From Micromonospora purpureochromogenes (GTDB taxonomy: Bacteria; Actinomycetota; Actinomycetes; Mycobacteriales; Micromonosporaceae): a stretch of 64,000 nucleotides of DNA. Positions 52,638-59,140 of this stretch are shown here, piece after piece (the stretch's first letter is position 1; the number at the start of each line of letters is the position of its first letter). The stretch spans positions 1,302,001 through 1,366,000 of the forward strand of contig NZ_LT607410.1 in the NCBI RefSeq assembly GCF_900091515.1, written 5' to 3'. The notes beneath the pieces are model-generated. The model was given only the letters and a program-made list of their open reading frames with translations, had not been told where the DNA came from and ran no database searches. Both the position numbers and the translations under genes were made by a program.

Positions 52638-53153
52638 CTACCGTTGGCTGTCTGGTGACAGGTGGGGCGCCATGTAGCGGATCAGGGGTCCGTGTGGATC
52701 GCGATAGTCAAGAAGGATGTCCGGTGCACCGCCGGTCGATGAGGTTGGCTCGCTCGTTCCTTGCTGGCTGACGTCGCCACTGTCCCCCGTGGGGATGCCG
52801 GCCGTCACGCTGATGTTCACGTGCCGCACGGCACGGTCCGTCTCCGTAGCGAGTCCGCTCACGATGACGACAACGGTCCTACCCTCTTCGTGCCACGCCG
52901 GCAGCAGGCCGCGGCCGTCGCCCAGATCCGGTTCCCCGGGCAGGCAGCGGCATGTCCGGCCACGGGCGTGCAGTGCCTGCGCCAGGTGATCAACCAGGGC
53001 AAGGTGGGTATTGGGACAGGACACGGCCACTCGAAGGCCTTTGCCGATCGACGCTGCCGCGATCGCGTCGGCAATTGCCGCCAGCGCTGTCCGCTCGCGC
53101 GCGACCCTGGAAAGATCAGGCACGTCGCGCCATTCACTGAGGCTTGACTCCAC
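52638..53153 (-). CDS. Hypothetical protein, possible degenerate P-loop or Rossmann-type fold
   Basis: A 171-residue frame. The part ALAAIADAIAAASIGKGLRVAV followed by a helix resembles the start of actinobacterial uridine-kinase-like proteins, but the glycine-rich Walker A loop is absent (SCPNTHLALVDHL at that place). The tail has DILLDYRDPHGPLIRYM. It may be a decayed kinase or an unrelated alpha-beta protein. It lies between the ltrA pseudogene and the truncated ynfA, in a region of decay. I do not assign a function. Confidence 0.4.
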   Translation of the reverse strand: MESSLSEWRDVPDLSRVARERTALAAIADAIAAASIGKGLRVAVSCPNTHLALVDHLAQALHARGRTCRCLPGEPDLGDGRGLLPAWHEEGRTVVVIVSGLATETDRAVRHVNISVTAGIPTGDSGDVSQQGTSEPTSSTGGAPDILLDYRDPHGPLIRYMAPHLSPDSQR

Positions 53154-53211
53154 CTCCTGGAGGCGTGACTAGCCCGGGTGCGTGTTACATGGCTCTGCCT
53201 GGGCGGGCAGA

Positions 53212-53340
53212 TCAGGCCCTGACGAAAGCGATCCAGGGCAGCCCTCGGTTTTCCCGCCAGCCGTGCCACAGCAGCCAGGCACCGCCGATTTCGGCGGGCG
53301 CGGCGAGTAGGAACAGCAGGATCGAGCGGGCAACCGTCAC
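53212..53340 (-). pseudogene. ynfA: Truncated ynfA (UPF0060 membrane protein)
   Basis: Forty-two codons read [20 protein letters not shown] and then [15 protein letters not shown] before a stop. This is the first TM helix and loop of YnfA; intact members have about 110 residues and four helices. No continuation is found in any frame downstream, so the 3' part has been lost, probably by deletion. GTG 53340 overlaps the stop of the metal transporter gene (GTGA), so it was the last gene of the operon. Confidence 0.7.
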
Positions 53341-53645
53341 GCGTCGGACCGTAGCGGGACCACCTGGCGGTCGTGCTGGTCGGATTGGCCGCAGGAGCAG
53401 TTGCCGCCGACACAGCCGGTGGTGTGGCGGCGCTTGCTGGCCCACCACCAGGACAGGCCCGCGAGCACGGCCAGGGCGACGGCGACGCCGGGCAGGAAGC
53501 GGTTGGCTGCGGCCCAACCGACACCACCGAGGACCCCGGCGGCCAGCAGCGGCGGCAGGATGCAGCAGGCGGCGCAGGCGGCTCCCGCGAGTCCCGTCAT
53601 CCCGGAGGGGAGCAGGCGGCGAAGCCGGTCAGCAGGTGTCGGCAC
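53337..53645 (-). CDS. Small MerT-like metal transport membrane protein
   Basis: A 102-residue protein with two TM helices. The first contains [16 protein letters not shown], a paired-Cys helix as in mercuric transport proteins; the second is [19 protein letters not shown]. The C-terminus is His/Cys-rich ([18 protein letters not shown]), suggesting metal binding. GTG 53645 has AAAGGAA about six bases upstream. It overlaps the 3' end of the MerR gene and the start of ynfA, and would move a soft metal ion under MerR control. Confidence 0.7.
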   Translation of the reverse strand: MPTPADRLRRLLPSGMTGLAGAACAACCILPPLLAAGVLGGVGWAAANRFLPGVAVALAVLAGLSWWWASKRRHTTGCVGGNCSCGQSDQHDRQVVPLRSDA

Positions 53646-54078
53646 GGTCGTTCCTTTCGCCGAGTTCAGCAAACGGCAGGGGGCAGCAGGTACTGCCGGC
53701 GCAGGCGACCAGGTCGTCGCAGCCGGCCGAGATGGCGGCGCGCAGGGTGTCGCGGATGACGGTCAGGTCGGCCAACTTCTGTTCCACCTCGACGAGCTTT
53801 TCCTTTGCCCGTGCCTGGAGGCCGGTGTCGGGTCGGCGGTTGTGCTGGTGTCGGCCCGCGTCGAGCAGGTCGGCGACCTCGTTGAGCGTGAAGCCGAGGC
53901 GCTGTGCGGTCTTGATGACCCGCAGCAGGGTCAGGGTGTCGGACGGGTAGAGCCGGTGCCCGCCCGGCGACCGCTGTGGGGAGGCAAGTAGTCCCCGGCG
54001 CTCGTAGTAGCGCAGCGTCTGCAGGTTGACGCCGGCCGCGTCGGCCAGCTGGCCGGTGCGCAGCCCAGACCCGGTCAT
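53629..54078 (-). CDS. MerR-family heavy-metal regulator
   Basis: A 149-residue MerR protein. The winged helix starts LRTGQLADAAGVNLQTLRYY, followed by ERRGLL and the long dimer helix. A Cys-rich C-terminal end (SAGCDDLVACAGSTCCPLP) matches metal-sensing members, possibly mercury or a similar soft metal. Its ATG overlaps the stop of the upstream gene (ATGA). It should act on the stretched promoter at 54432-54469. Confidence 0.87.
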   Translation of the reverse strand: MTGSGLRTGQLADAAGVNLQTLRYYERRGLLASPQRSPGGHRLYPSDTLTLLRVIKTAQRLGFTLNEVADLLDAGRHQHNRRPDTGLQARAKEKLVEVEQKLADLTVIRDTLRAAISAGCDDLVACAGSTCCPLPFAELGERNDRADTC

Positions 54079-54431
54079 CTCGGGCCCCGGACGGACGTCG
54101 CCCGCTCGGCGAGGGCATCGAGGACGTCGACGTGCGCCGCCGGCACCCGAACGTCCAGCGTCAGCGAATCCGGGCCAGGTCGTGCGATGTCGAAAGCGAA
54201 GAACGAGCAGCAGGACTGTTCACGGGCGGTCAGGTCCCGCGCTGTCTCCTCGACCTGCGCCGCGCCGTCGAGCTGCAACCGCAGGTGCTGTGCCGACAGC
54301 CGGTCGACACCCTGGACCGCATCGCGGAAGAACTGATCGAACTCGGCGAGCCGCAGTGGCCGTTCGGGGGTCGGCAGGGTGCAGGCATCCGGTGCCCAGG
54401 AGTCATCCGTCGTGACGTGTCGGTCGCTCAT
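54075..54431 (-). CDS. Conserved protein with QSCCSFF motif, first gene of metal operon
   Basis: A 118-residue acidic protein. LSAQHLRLQLDGAAQVEETA leads to a conserved REQSCCSFFAFDI, where a vicinal Cys pair could bind metal or sense redox; the tail is VRVPAAHVDVLDALAERA. I recognise the CCSFF protein as a usual companion of actinobacterial MerR metal genes but know no proven role. ATG 54431 is six bases after a -10 box (leaderless). It overlaps merR by four bases. Confidence 0.7.
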   Translation of the reverse strand: MSDRHVTTDDSWAPDACTLPTPERPLRLAEFDQFFRDAVQGVDRLSAQHLRLQLDGAAQVEETARDLTAREQSCCSFFAFDIARPGPDSLTLDVRVPAAHVDVLDALAERATSVRGPR

Positions 54432-54469
54432 ACTCTGACGGTAAGCCTGTACCTGGGTACCGGATGCAA
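54432..54469 (-). promoter_or_regulatory. MerR-type promoter with stretched spacer
   Basis: Read on the minus strand: -35 TTGCAT (54469-54464), dyad CCGGTACC-CA-GGTACAGG (54463-54446), -10 TACCGT (54443-54438), then six bases to ATG 54431. The 20-base spacing between the hexamers is longer than normal, the hallmark of promoters that MerR proteins twist into alignment. The transcript would be leaderless. Confidence 0.7.
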
Positions 54470-54596
54470 GCCCCGGTCGGTAGAAGTATCCAGGCCGTCA
54501 GAGGTCGGACAAGGCCAACCAATGGCGACCATCGGCGACGACGGTTCGCGCAGGTAGCGCAGCGTGGCCCATGGTGACTGCGGCGCAGGCAGTGCC

Positions 54597-55091
54597 TTAC
54601 CGGTAGTTGGTGAACTGCAGCGCCACGCCGAAGTCCTCGCCCTTGAGCAGCGCGATGACGGCCTGGAGGTCGTCCTTCTTCTTGCCGGTGACCCGGAGCT
54701 GGTCGCCCTGGATCTGCGCCTGCACGCCCTTCGGGCCCTCGTCGCGGATCTTCTTGCTGATCGCCTTGGCCTTGTCCGTGTCGATGCCCTGGATGACCTT
54801 GGCGTCGATCTTGAAGATCTTGCCCGAGGCGCGGGGGTCGCCGGCGTCCAGCGACTTGAGCGAGATGTTCCGCTTGACCAGCTTCTCCTTGAAGACGTCG
54901 AGCGCCGCCCGGACCCGCTCCTCGGTCTCCGCCTGGAGGCTGATCGACTCCTCGCCGGACCAGGAGATCTCGGCGCCGGTGCCGCGGAAGTCGAACCGCT
55001 GCGCGAGCTCCTTCTCCGCCTGACGGAGGGCGTTGTCGACCTCCTGGCGGTCGACCTTGCTCACGATGTCGAACGACGGGTTCGCTGCCAT
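54597..55091 (-). CDS. yajQ: YajQ-family nucleotide-binding protein
   Basis: A 164-residue YajQ (DUF520) protein: [19 protein letters not shown], then [13 protein letters not shown], and the ending [23 protein letters not shown] are all family hallmarks. Family members bind nucleic acids or cyclic di-GMP. ATG 55091 has AGGAG seven bases upstream; the ATG six bases earlier is too near that site. Next to tRNA-Tyr. Confidence 0.93.
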   Translation of the reverse strand: MAANPSFDIVSKVDRQEVDNALRQAEKELAQRFDFRGTGAEISWSGEESISLQAETEERVRAALDVFKEKLVKRNISLKSLDAGDPRASGKIFKIDAKVIQGIDTDKAKAISKKIRDEGPKGVQAQIQGDQLRVTGKKKDDLQAVIALLKGEDFGVALQFTNYR

Positions 55092-55239
55092 GCTCATGCT
55101 CCTGCTGTCCGGCGGTCTGTCACGTACCGTCGTCCGCTGGCCAGCGGCACGACCCCCTGACCGTACCCGGTTGCGACGATCCCGGGGGCAACCGCTATCC
55201 TTGGCGTCGCTGCCGCGCGCGAGTGCGGTGGTATGCCCT

Positions 55240-55323
55240 GGCGGGTTGCCCGAGCGGCCAATGGGAGCGGACTGTAAATCCGTCGCGAAAGCTTCAGAGG
55301 TTCGAATCCTCTACCCGCCACCA
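55240..55323 (+). tRNA. tRNA-Tyr (GTA)
   Basis: A class II tRNA with acceptor pairs GGCGGGT/ACCCGCC, a discriminator A and encoded CCA. The anticodon GTA is at 55274-55276. It has a long variable arm and the T-loop GGTTCGAATCC. Its 3' half is partly duplicated at 57840-57882. Confidence 0.95.
55276..55323 (+). other. Putative attachment site, left copy (3' half of tRNA-Tyr)
   Basis: From the anticodon loop to CCA, this sequence recurs about 2.56 kb downstream at 57840-57882, in the same orientation, with three substitutions and a five-base gap (TACCC). Both copies are followed by GGTG and then a hairpin terminator. Integrases of actinomycete elements often use tRNA 3' ends. Confidence 0.55.
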
Positions 55324-55334
55324 GGTGCGAAGAC

Positions 55335-55367
55335 GGCCTCTGACCAGCAGAAATGCGGTCAGGGGCC
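55335..55367 (+). terminator. tRNA-Tyr terminator
   Basis: Eleven-base arms GGCCTCTGACC and GGTCAGGGGCC (one wobble) around an 11-base loop, followed by a T-rich stretch (CTTGTTT). It starts 12 bases after the tRNA. Confidence 0.8.
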
Positions 55368-55933
55368 GATCTTGTTTGGTCCCGCTGAGTCCGACCGTCG
55401 CCCACCGTCGCTCAACGTTCGGGGGCGTATCGGGGGGAGCCCGAGGGGCACCTTGCGATGTCAGTGCCCGTCGTCGGCACCCTTGTCAGGTTGTGACCGT
55501 TCCGCCGTTGACGACATCGCGCGTTGCGGTAACGTCGAGACTTGCCGGATCGTTACTCAGCGCAGGTGAGGCGATGCGGTCAGTTGCGGGTAAGGAGTGA
55601 TGTCACACCCCGCTCGTACTGTTGAGAGCGTCAACCAGGCAACACCCCCCTGACCGGCTGTGAATCCGGCTCCCGGACGACCGGCATGCCGTGACGCGGT
55701 CACCGCCCCCATGCTTGGGGCTTGCCGCACGGACCCGGCGCGCACCGTTCCTGCGCCGCGCCGCTCGGGCACGGTGCCCGGCCGGCTGCCGGCCCACGAG
55801 CCTCAATCACCCCTTGCCGCTACCGTCTCGGCGGCCTCCGGGCTTCCCCGCTCTCCGCGCCAGCCGCCGGGCGTTGGCGTGTCGGCCGCGTGCGACAGCT
55901 AAGCGGCCGGCGCGCGCCCAGGCGGCGGCGCGT

Positions 55934-55954
55934 GCGGCCCGCTTGTCGGGCCGC
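55934..55954. terminator. GC hairpin inside tRNA-Tyr island
   Basis: GCGGCCCG and CGGGCCGC are exact eight-base arms around CTTGT. No gene of known direction precedes it. Confidence 0.4.
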
Positions 55955-55984
55955 CTTGAAGACGTACAGAAACTTTGAACCGCT

Positions 55985-55998
55985 CGCCGGCAGCCGGC
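55985..55998 (+). repeat. 14-base direct repeat, left (putative target duplication)
   Basis: CGCCGGCAGCCGGC, identical to 56770-56783. It abuts the TGTC end of the element. Its sequence is itself palindromic-like, so chance similarity in GC-rich DNA must be weighed, but the exact abutment at both ends favours a target duplication. Confidence 0.65.
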
Positions 55999-56050
55999 TG
56001 TCCGGTCTCGGGACCTGCGTGACAGATCGGTATCAGGACCTGGGTGACAC
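55999..56050 (+). repeat. Left terminal inverted repeat
   Basis: Reverse complement of 56718-56769 with about six mismatches in 52 bases. Contains the run GGACCTGCGTGACAGATC, which is identical in both ends. Confidence 0.85.
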
Positions 56051-56072
56051 TTCTGGCCGACTTAGCGGGATC

Positions 56073-56711
56073 ATGAGGCACGTGAGTTCCTCTCAGCCCG
56101 TCGGGCCCAACGCCCTTGCCGACGCCGTTAGAGACGAGTTGGTAGCCGCCGGCCTACCCGTGCTGCCGTGGGAGCCGAGTGAGGTCCGCGGCACGGGCGT
56201 CTCCATCCTTGCCGACGCAGACGATCCAGAGGTCTGGATCGGTTGGGTGGAGAGCGAGGCCATGCGCAACGCCGCCATCACCGCTCTGCAAGCGGGCGCA
56301 TACCGGCCCGGCGGCTCGGAGGTACATCCCGCCCTCCGGCATTCTTCGACGGTCACGTCCGCGATGCTCGCGGCCATAGCGGAGATCCTTGTGGCGGTCG
56401 GGTTCCACGTGGAGACGGACGCCGATGACATGCGGCCGAGCGAATTGCTGGTGCGGGGACGGCAGCCTGGGCCCAGCTGGCGCGATCCGGCCGTTCCGCC
56501 GCTCGCCGGTTCGTCCGGCTACGGGCCAGGCGTGCGGGTGCGGCTAATCGAAGGCGACTATGCCGGCGCCGTCACCACCGTAATGAGCGCCCGCTGGCAC
56601 AACCGGCGGACGGTCGGACCGCCGGACCTGTACCGCGTCGAGCACCCGCGCGGGACCGGTCAGCTCGATGTCCCGGCGACCGCCGTCACGCTGGCGCAGG
56701 AGGAAAGCTAG
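56073..56711 (+). CDS. Passenger protein of the inverted-repeat element, unknown function
   Basis: A 212-residue soluble protein: NALADAVRDELVAAGLPVLP at the N-terminus, then a helix-rich middle (SEAMRNAAITALQAGAY), and a C-terminal beta segment GYGPGVRVRLIEGDYAGAVT followed by VMSARWH, which resembles a KOW-like or SH3-like barrel. No transposase (DDE) or nuclease motif is seen. ATG 56073 lies 22 bases inside the left repeat; GTG 56082 is an alternative. It fills the element almost completely, so it is carried by it. I do not recognise the family. Confidence 0.6.
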   Translation: MRHVSSSQPVGPNALADAVRDELVAAGLPVLPWEPSEVRGTGVSILADADDPEVWIGWVESEAMRNAAITALQAGAYRPGGSEVHPALRHSSTVTSAMLAAIAEILVAVGFHVETDADDMRPSELLVRGRQPGPSWRDPAVPPLAGSSGYGPGVRVRLIEGDYAGAVTTVMSARWHNRRTVGPPDLYRVEHPRGTGQLDVPATAVTLAQEES

Positions 56712-56717
56712 CCGGAC

Positions 56718-56769
56718 GTGTCACCCATGTCCCGAGACTGATCTGTCACGCAGGTCCTGAGACCCGACA
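56718..56769 (-). repeat. Right terminal inverted repeat
   Basis: Mirror of the left repeat. It begins six bases after the stop codon of the passenger gene and ends at GACA, next to the 14-base direct repeat. Confidence 0.85.
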
Positions 56770-56783
56770 CGCCGGCAGCCGGC
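56770..56783 (+). repeat. 14-base direct repeat, right (putative target duplication)
   Basis: Second copy of CGCCGGCAGCCGGC, directly after the GACA end of the element. Confidence 0.65.
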
Positions 56784-56863
56784 CGCAGGTTGGTACACCT
56801 GCCGACTTGGTGTGGTGTCTACGTCTGGGCCGAGCATGTCGTTGACGACTAGGTTGATCGGCT

Positions 56864-57426
56864 GTGACCTTGGAGTGGCGACGTCGACTCTTGCCCGGTG
56901 CCGGGCTCCTGGTACTGGCCAGCAGCTTCCTGCCCTGGTGGGTGGTGCGGGTTCGGAGCATGACCGAACACGAGACCACCTACGAGACCTCCTTCGGCTC
57001 CGCGTGGGGCATGTCGTCCCGGTGGAGCGCAGCGGTGCTGCTTGCCCTGGGCGCGGTCGTCGTTTCGTTGGTCTGGCGTGATGTCCGAGGTCGCGTGCCA
57101 TCGCTGGTGCGTGTCGCCACGTTGGCGGCGGTGGCATTGTCGGTCTTTCTGGTCGTGCAGCAGTGGCGTGACGTCGAAGGCTGGCCCCCAACGGGTTCCG
57201 TAAGCCGGTCAACGGTCCATCTCCCCGCCGGGTGCCGAGCCGCCGCGTATGGACGCGGTCGCGGAGATCACCGCAGGTTTCATGGAGCGCGATCACCTCC
57301 GGTCCTTCCATTCGCCGGGCCTTACTGCCGACGTCGGCTGGGGCATGTGGGTCGGACTGTGCGCAATGTTGCTGGCCGGGGGTCGCACTGATCGCGGCCA
57401 ACTCCCGCAGCGAAGCCTCTGCTTAG
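56864..57426 (+). pseudogene. Two-frameshift membrane protein gene
   Basis: The frame starts at GTG 56864, eight bases after TAGGTT (leaderless). It encodes a TM-rich protein (GAGLLVLASSFLPWWVVRVR, then WSAAVLLALGAVVVSLVW). Near 57220-57235, at a CCCC tract, coding potential moves to another frame (PPRMDAVAEITAGFMERDHL and GWGMWVGLCAMLLAG), and near 57376-57382, at a GGGGG tract, it moves again (GVALIAANSRSEA, stop at 57424-57426). Joined, this makes one protein of about 187 residues with three to four helices. Either real decay or sequencing errors at homopolymers. Confidence 0.6.
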
Positions 57427-57665
57427 CCACCCCTGCGGGCGTCGGCCTCACCTTGGCGGTTGATGTTGGCTGCCTGCGCGCGCCACTGACCGCCGTCCGC
57501 TTGGACGAGACGCCGGATCATTGACCGGGCCTCGTCCTCGGTATCGAACTGCCACCGGAGCACCTGGCCCGTCTCCGAGTCGCCTGCCCTAGCGACGACA
57601 TGCCAACGGACCTCGCGGGCGAGCCACACTTCACGGCGGGTGAGCCGGCCCCAACCCCGTTCCAC
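57423..57665 (-). CDS. Small conserved hypothetical protein of mobile-element type
   Basis: An 80-residue frame: REVWLAREVRWHVVARAGDS, then GQVLRWQFDTEDEARSMIRR. I recall similar short proteins beside XRE regulators on Streptomyces and Micromonospora mobile elements. GTG 57665 is the likely start, overlapping the 3' end of the XRE fragment. It ends convergent with the frameshifted membrane gene (four-base overlap). Function unknown. Confidence 0.5.
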   Translation of the reverse strand: MERGWGRLTRREVWLAREVRWHVVARAGDSETGQVLRWQFDTEDEARSMIRRLVQADGGQWRAQAANINRQGEADARRGG

Positions 57666-57807
57666 CAGCGCCCCACCAGTTCCCGTGCCACCGGTTGAGC
57701 GCTTGGTCGGCCCGCTCGGTGAACTGGCGGTCGGGGAACTTCTCGCCTTGCTTGACCTTGCCGACGTAGCCCCGGTTGTAGGTGATGCGCTTGAGCTGCG
57801 AAAACAT
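57631..57807 (-). pseudogene. Fragment of an XRE-type regulator at the right attachment copy
   Basis: Fifty-eight codons read RITYNRGYVGKVKQGEKFPD and RQFTERADQALN, the end of a helix-turn-helix of the kind YNRGYVSKVExG-KxP in actinomycete XRE proteins. The N-terminal helices of the domain and the usual C-terminal 200 residues are missing. It ends 33 bases before the partial tRNA copy, suggesting that recombination at the attachment site cut it. Confidence 0.5.
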
Positions 57808-57839
57808 TCACCGATGACCTTGAGAACGGGCAAAGCCCG

Positions 57840-57882
57840 AAATCCGTCTCGAAAGCTGCAGCGGTTCGAATCCTCGCCACCA
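57840..57882 (+). other. Putative attachment site, right copy (partial tRNA-Tyr 3' half)
   Basis: AAATCCGTC, GAAAGCT, GGTTCGAATCCTC and GCCACCAGGTG match the tRNA-Tyr 3' half in order. It lacks TACCC before GCC, so the acceptor stem cannot form and no working tRNA is encoded. Followed by a strong terminator. Confidence 0.6.
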
Positions 57883-57889
57883 GGTGTGC

Positions 57890-57930
57890 AGAAGGCCCGT
57901 CGGCAGCAGCAATGCTGTGGCGGGCCTTCT
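57890..57930 (+). terminator. Strong hairpin after partial tRNA-Tyr copy
   Basis: AGAAGGCCCG and CGGGCCTTCT are exact ten-base arms. The 21-base loop has a further five-base stem (CAGCA/TGCTG). It is probably the original tRNA-Tyr terminator. Confidence 0.8.
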
Positions 57931-57958
57931 CGTCACCCCACTCCGGCCGGCGCGCTCC

Positions 57959-57964
57959 TATCCT
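57959..57964 (+). promoter_or_regulatory. -10 box of leaderless DUF1905 gene
   Basis: TATCCT ends six bases before ATG 57971. Confidence 0.5.
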
Positions 57965-57970
57965 GGCCCG

Positions 57971-58258
57971 ATGGAGCTGGAGTTCAGCGGCGAGGTGTGG
58001 TTCTGGAAGGGCCCGGCGCCCTGGCACTTCATCACCGTCCCCGAAGAGGACTGCCTGGAGCTGAGCGCCACCGCCGGGTCCGTGAGCTACGGCTGGGGCA
58101 TGGTGCCGGTCACGGCCCGGATCGGGCGGACCCGGTGGACGACGTCGCTGTTCCCCAAGGACGGCCGGTACGTCGTGCCGGTGAAGGCGGGCGTCCGGGC
58201 GGCCGAGGGGCTCAACATCGGAGACCTGGTGAGGGTCCAGCTCGTGGTCGGCGGCTGA
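57971..58258 (+). CDS. DUF1905 domain protein
   Basis: A 95-residue beta-barrel-like protein: MELEFSGEVWFWKGPAPWHF, then GWGMVPVTARIGRTRWTTSL and FPKDGRYVVPVKAGVR. This is the DUF1905 family, small soluble proteins sometimes fused to YdeI-type domains; role unknown. Leaderless start at ATG 57971. It lies just outside the right attachment copy, so it marks the return to conserved chromosome. Confidence 0.85.
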   Translation: MELEFSGEVWFWKGPAPWHFITVPEEDCLELSATAGSVSYGWGMVPVTARIGRTRWTTSLFPKDGRYVVPVKAGVRAAEGLNIGDLVRVQLVVGG

Positions 58259-58897
58259 CCGGCCGGCACCCCGCTTCCCGGCCGCCGGCCGTGTGCGGCA
58301 CGCCCCGCAGCCCAGCGGATCAATCGACCTGAGGTGGCCGACCAGCAGCGGACCCGAGGGGCCCTGACCTGCGGAGGAGCGGGTCGGTGGCCCTCGTCCC
58401 GGCCACCGGCGCCAACGGGTGAGCGTATTTACGTCGCTTGCTGTCGGATAGGGGCTGGCGCTTCGGCGTCGGGTAGAGCATTCTGACGGTCGTGGATGTG
58501 TTGGCCGTCGGCGGAGCGCCGGTCGACCGATTCCTCGCCCGGCTTCCCCCGCCGGGCCGCGGCGGCCGGAGGCCGCGGCTCCCGGGAAGGGTCGAGACCG
58601 GTCCGGGCCATACCACCGCCTCCGTCGCTTCTGACCGGATCTTCTGACTGGCCGGCTCTCGGGGCAAAGGTCCCACTCGCCGGAGGACGGTGGGAATCGC
58701 GGCTAAAGACGGAAGACGCGTCATCTGTGCGCTGCTCAGGCCCGCAGGTCGCCCCGGCTGGCGACTTGTCGTGCACCGTCCGAACCAGCCGGTACGGACG
58801 ATGCCGATCGGCCGTCCGTCCGCTTTGCGGGCCGGGGAGCTTGTGGCACGATCGTGGAATCTTCACCTCCGACACACCTGCCGACAGGAGCACGCGA
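58259..58897. other. Gene-free stretch
   Basis: About 640 bases in which no frame looks protein-like on either strand. A perfect ten-base palindrome CACGATCGTG lies at 58847-58856, about 40 bases before the next gene. Nothing else is recognised. Confidence 0.4.
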
Positions 58898-59044
58898 ATG
58901 TCTGGTCGAAGGCTGGCCCGGCGGGTCGGCGTGATGCTCATGCTTGTCGCCCTCGCCGCTGGTTACGGCATGGGGCTGGTCGGTGACGGGCCGGTCGAGT
59001 TCCGGACCTTTGACTATGTCTGGACGGCCCCGCCAGCTCCGTAG
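58898..59044 (+). CDS. 48-residue membrane or secreted peptide
   Basis: Starts ATG 58898 with AGGAG seven bases upstream. It reads RRLARRVGVMLMLVALAAGY then GMGLVGDGPVEFRTFDYVW: basic N-terminus, one hydrophobic helix and a short extracellular tail. It could be a small membrane protein or a lipid-less signal-type peptide. It lies 96 bases upstream of the GGDEF-EAL gene, in the same direction, and may share a transcript. Not recognised. Confidence 0.55.
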   Translation: MSGRRLARRVGVMLMLVALAAGYGMGLVGDGPVEFRTFDYVWTAPPAP

Positions 59045-59140
59045 TCTCGTCGGTGCCCGCTCGAGTCCGGGCACCCTGTCGATGGCGACCTGACGCCGAT
59101 CAGTCCACGGTCCTCGGCACGATGACCGATGAGGAGAGTT

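Larger units (their letters stand above)
55999..56769 (+). mobile_element. 771-bp inverted-repeat element with single passenger gene
   Basis: The element starts TGTC and ends GACA. Its ends form 52-base inverted repeats (55999-56050 and 56718-56769) with about six mismatches, each made of two tandem 25-base motifs of the form GGTCTC-N-GGACCTG. Flanking 14-base direct repeats lie at 55985-55998 and 56770-56783. These features match an IS481-like insertion in end sequence and target duplication, but the only gene inside is not a transposase. Confidence 0.7.
55324..57839. mobile_element. Remnant of an element integrated at tRNA-Tyr
   Basis: About 2.5 kb between the two tRNA-Tyr 3' copies. No integrase or replication gene is left. 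It holds a small inverted-repeat element, a frameshifted membrane protein gene, a short hypothetical gene and an XRE-regulator fragment next to the right copy. From 55368 to 55984 I see no gene, only a terminator-like hairpin at 55934-55954. Presumed a decayed integrative element. Confidence 0.5.

Noticed and set aside
52638..53153. Uridine kinase
   Set aside because: The helix pattern is similar, but the Walker A glycine-lysine loop is not present, so a kinase call is not supported.
55691..55978. Arg/Ala-rich open frames between tRNA-Tyr and the inverted-repeat element
   Set aside because: Low-complexity composition in all frames, no start signals and no recognisable motif.
58429..58941. 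170-codon open frame on the minus strand before the GGDEF-EAL gene
   Set aside because: No domain, odd amino-acid composition, no ribosome site and overlap with the start of the well-marked 48-residue peptide gene.
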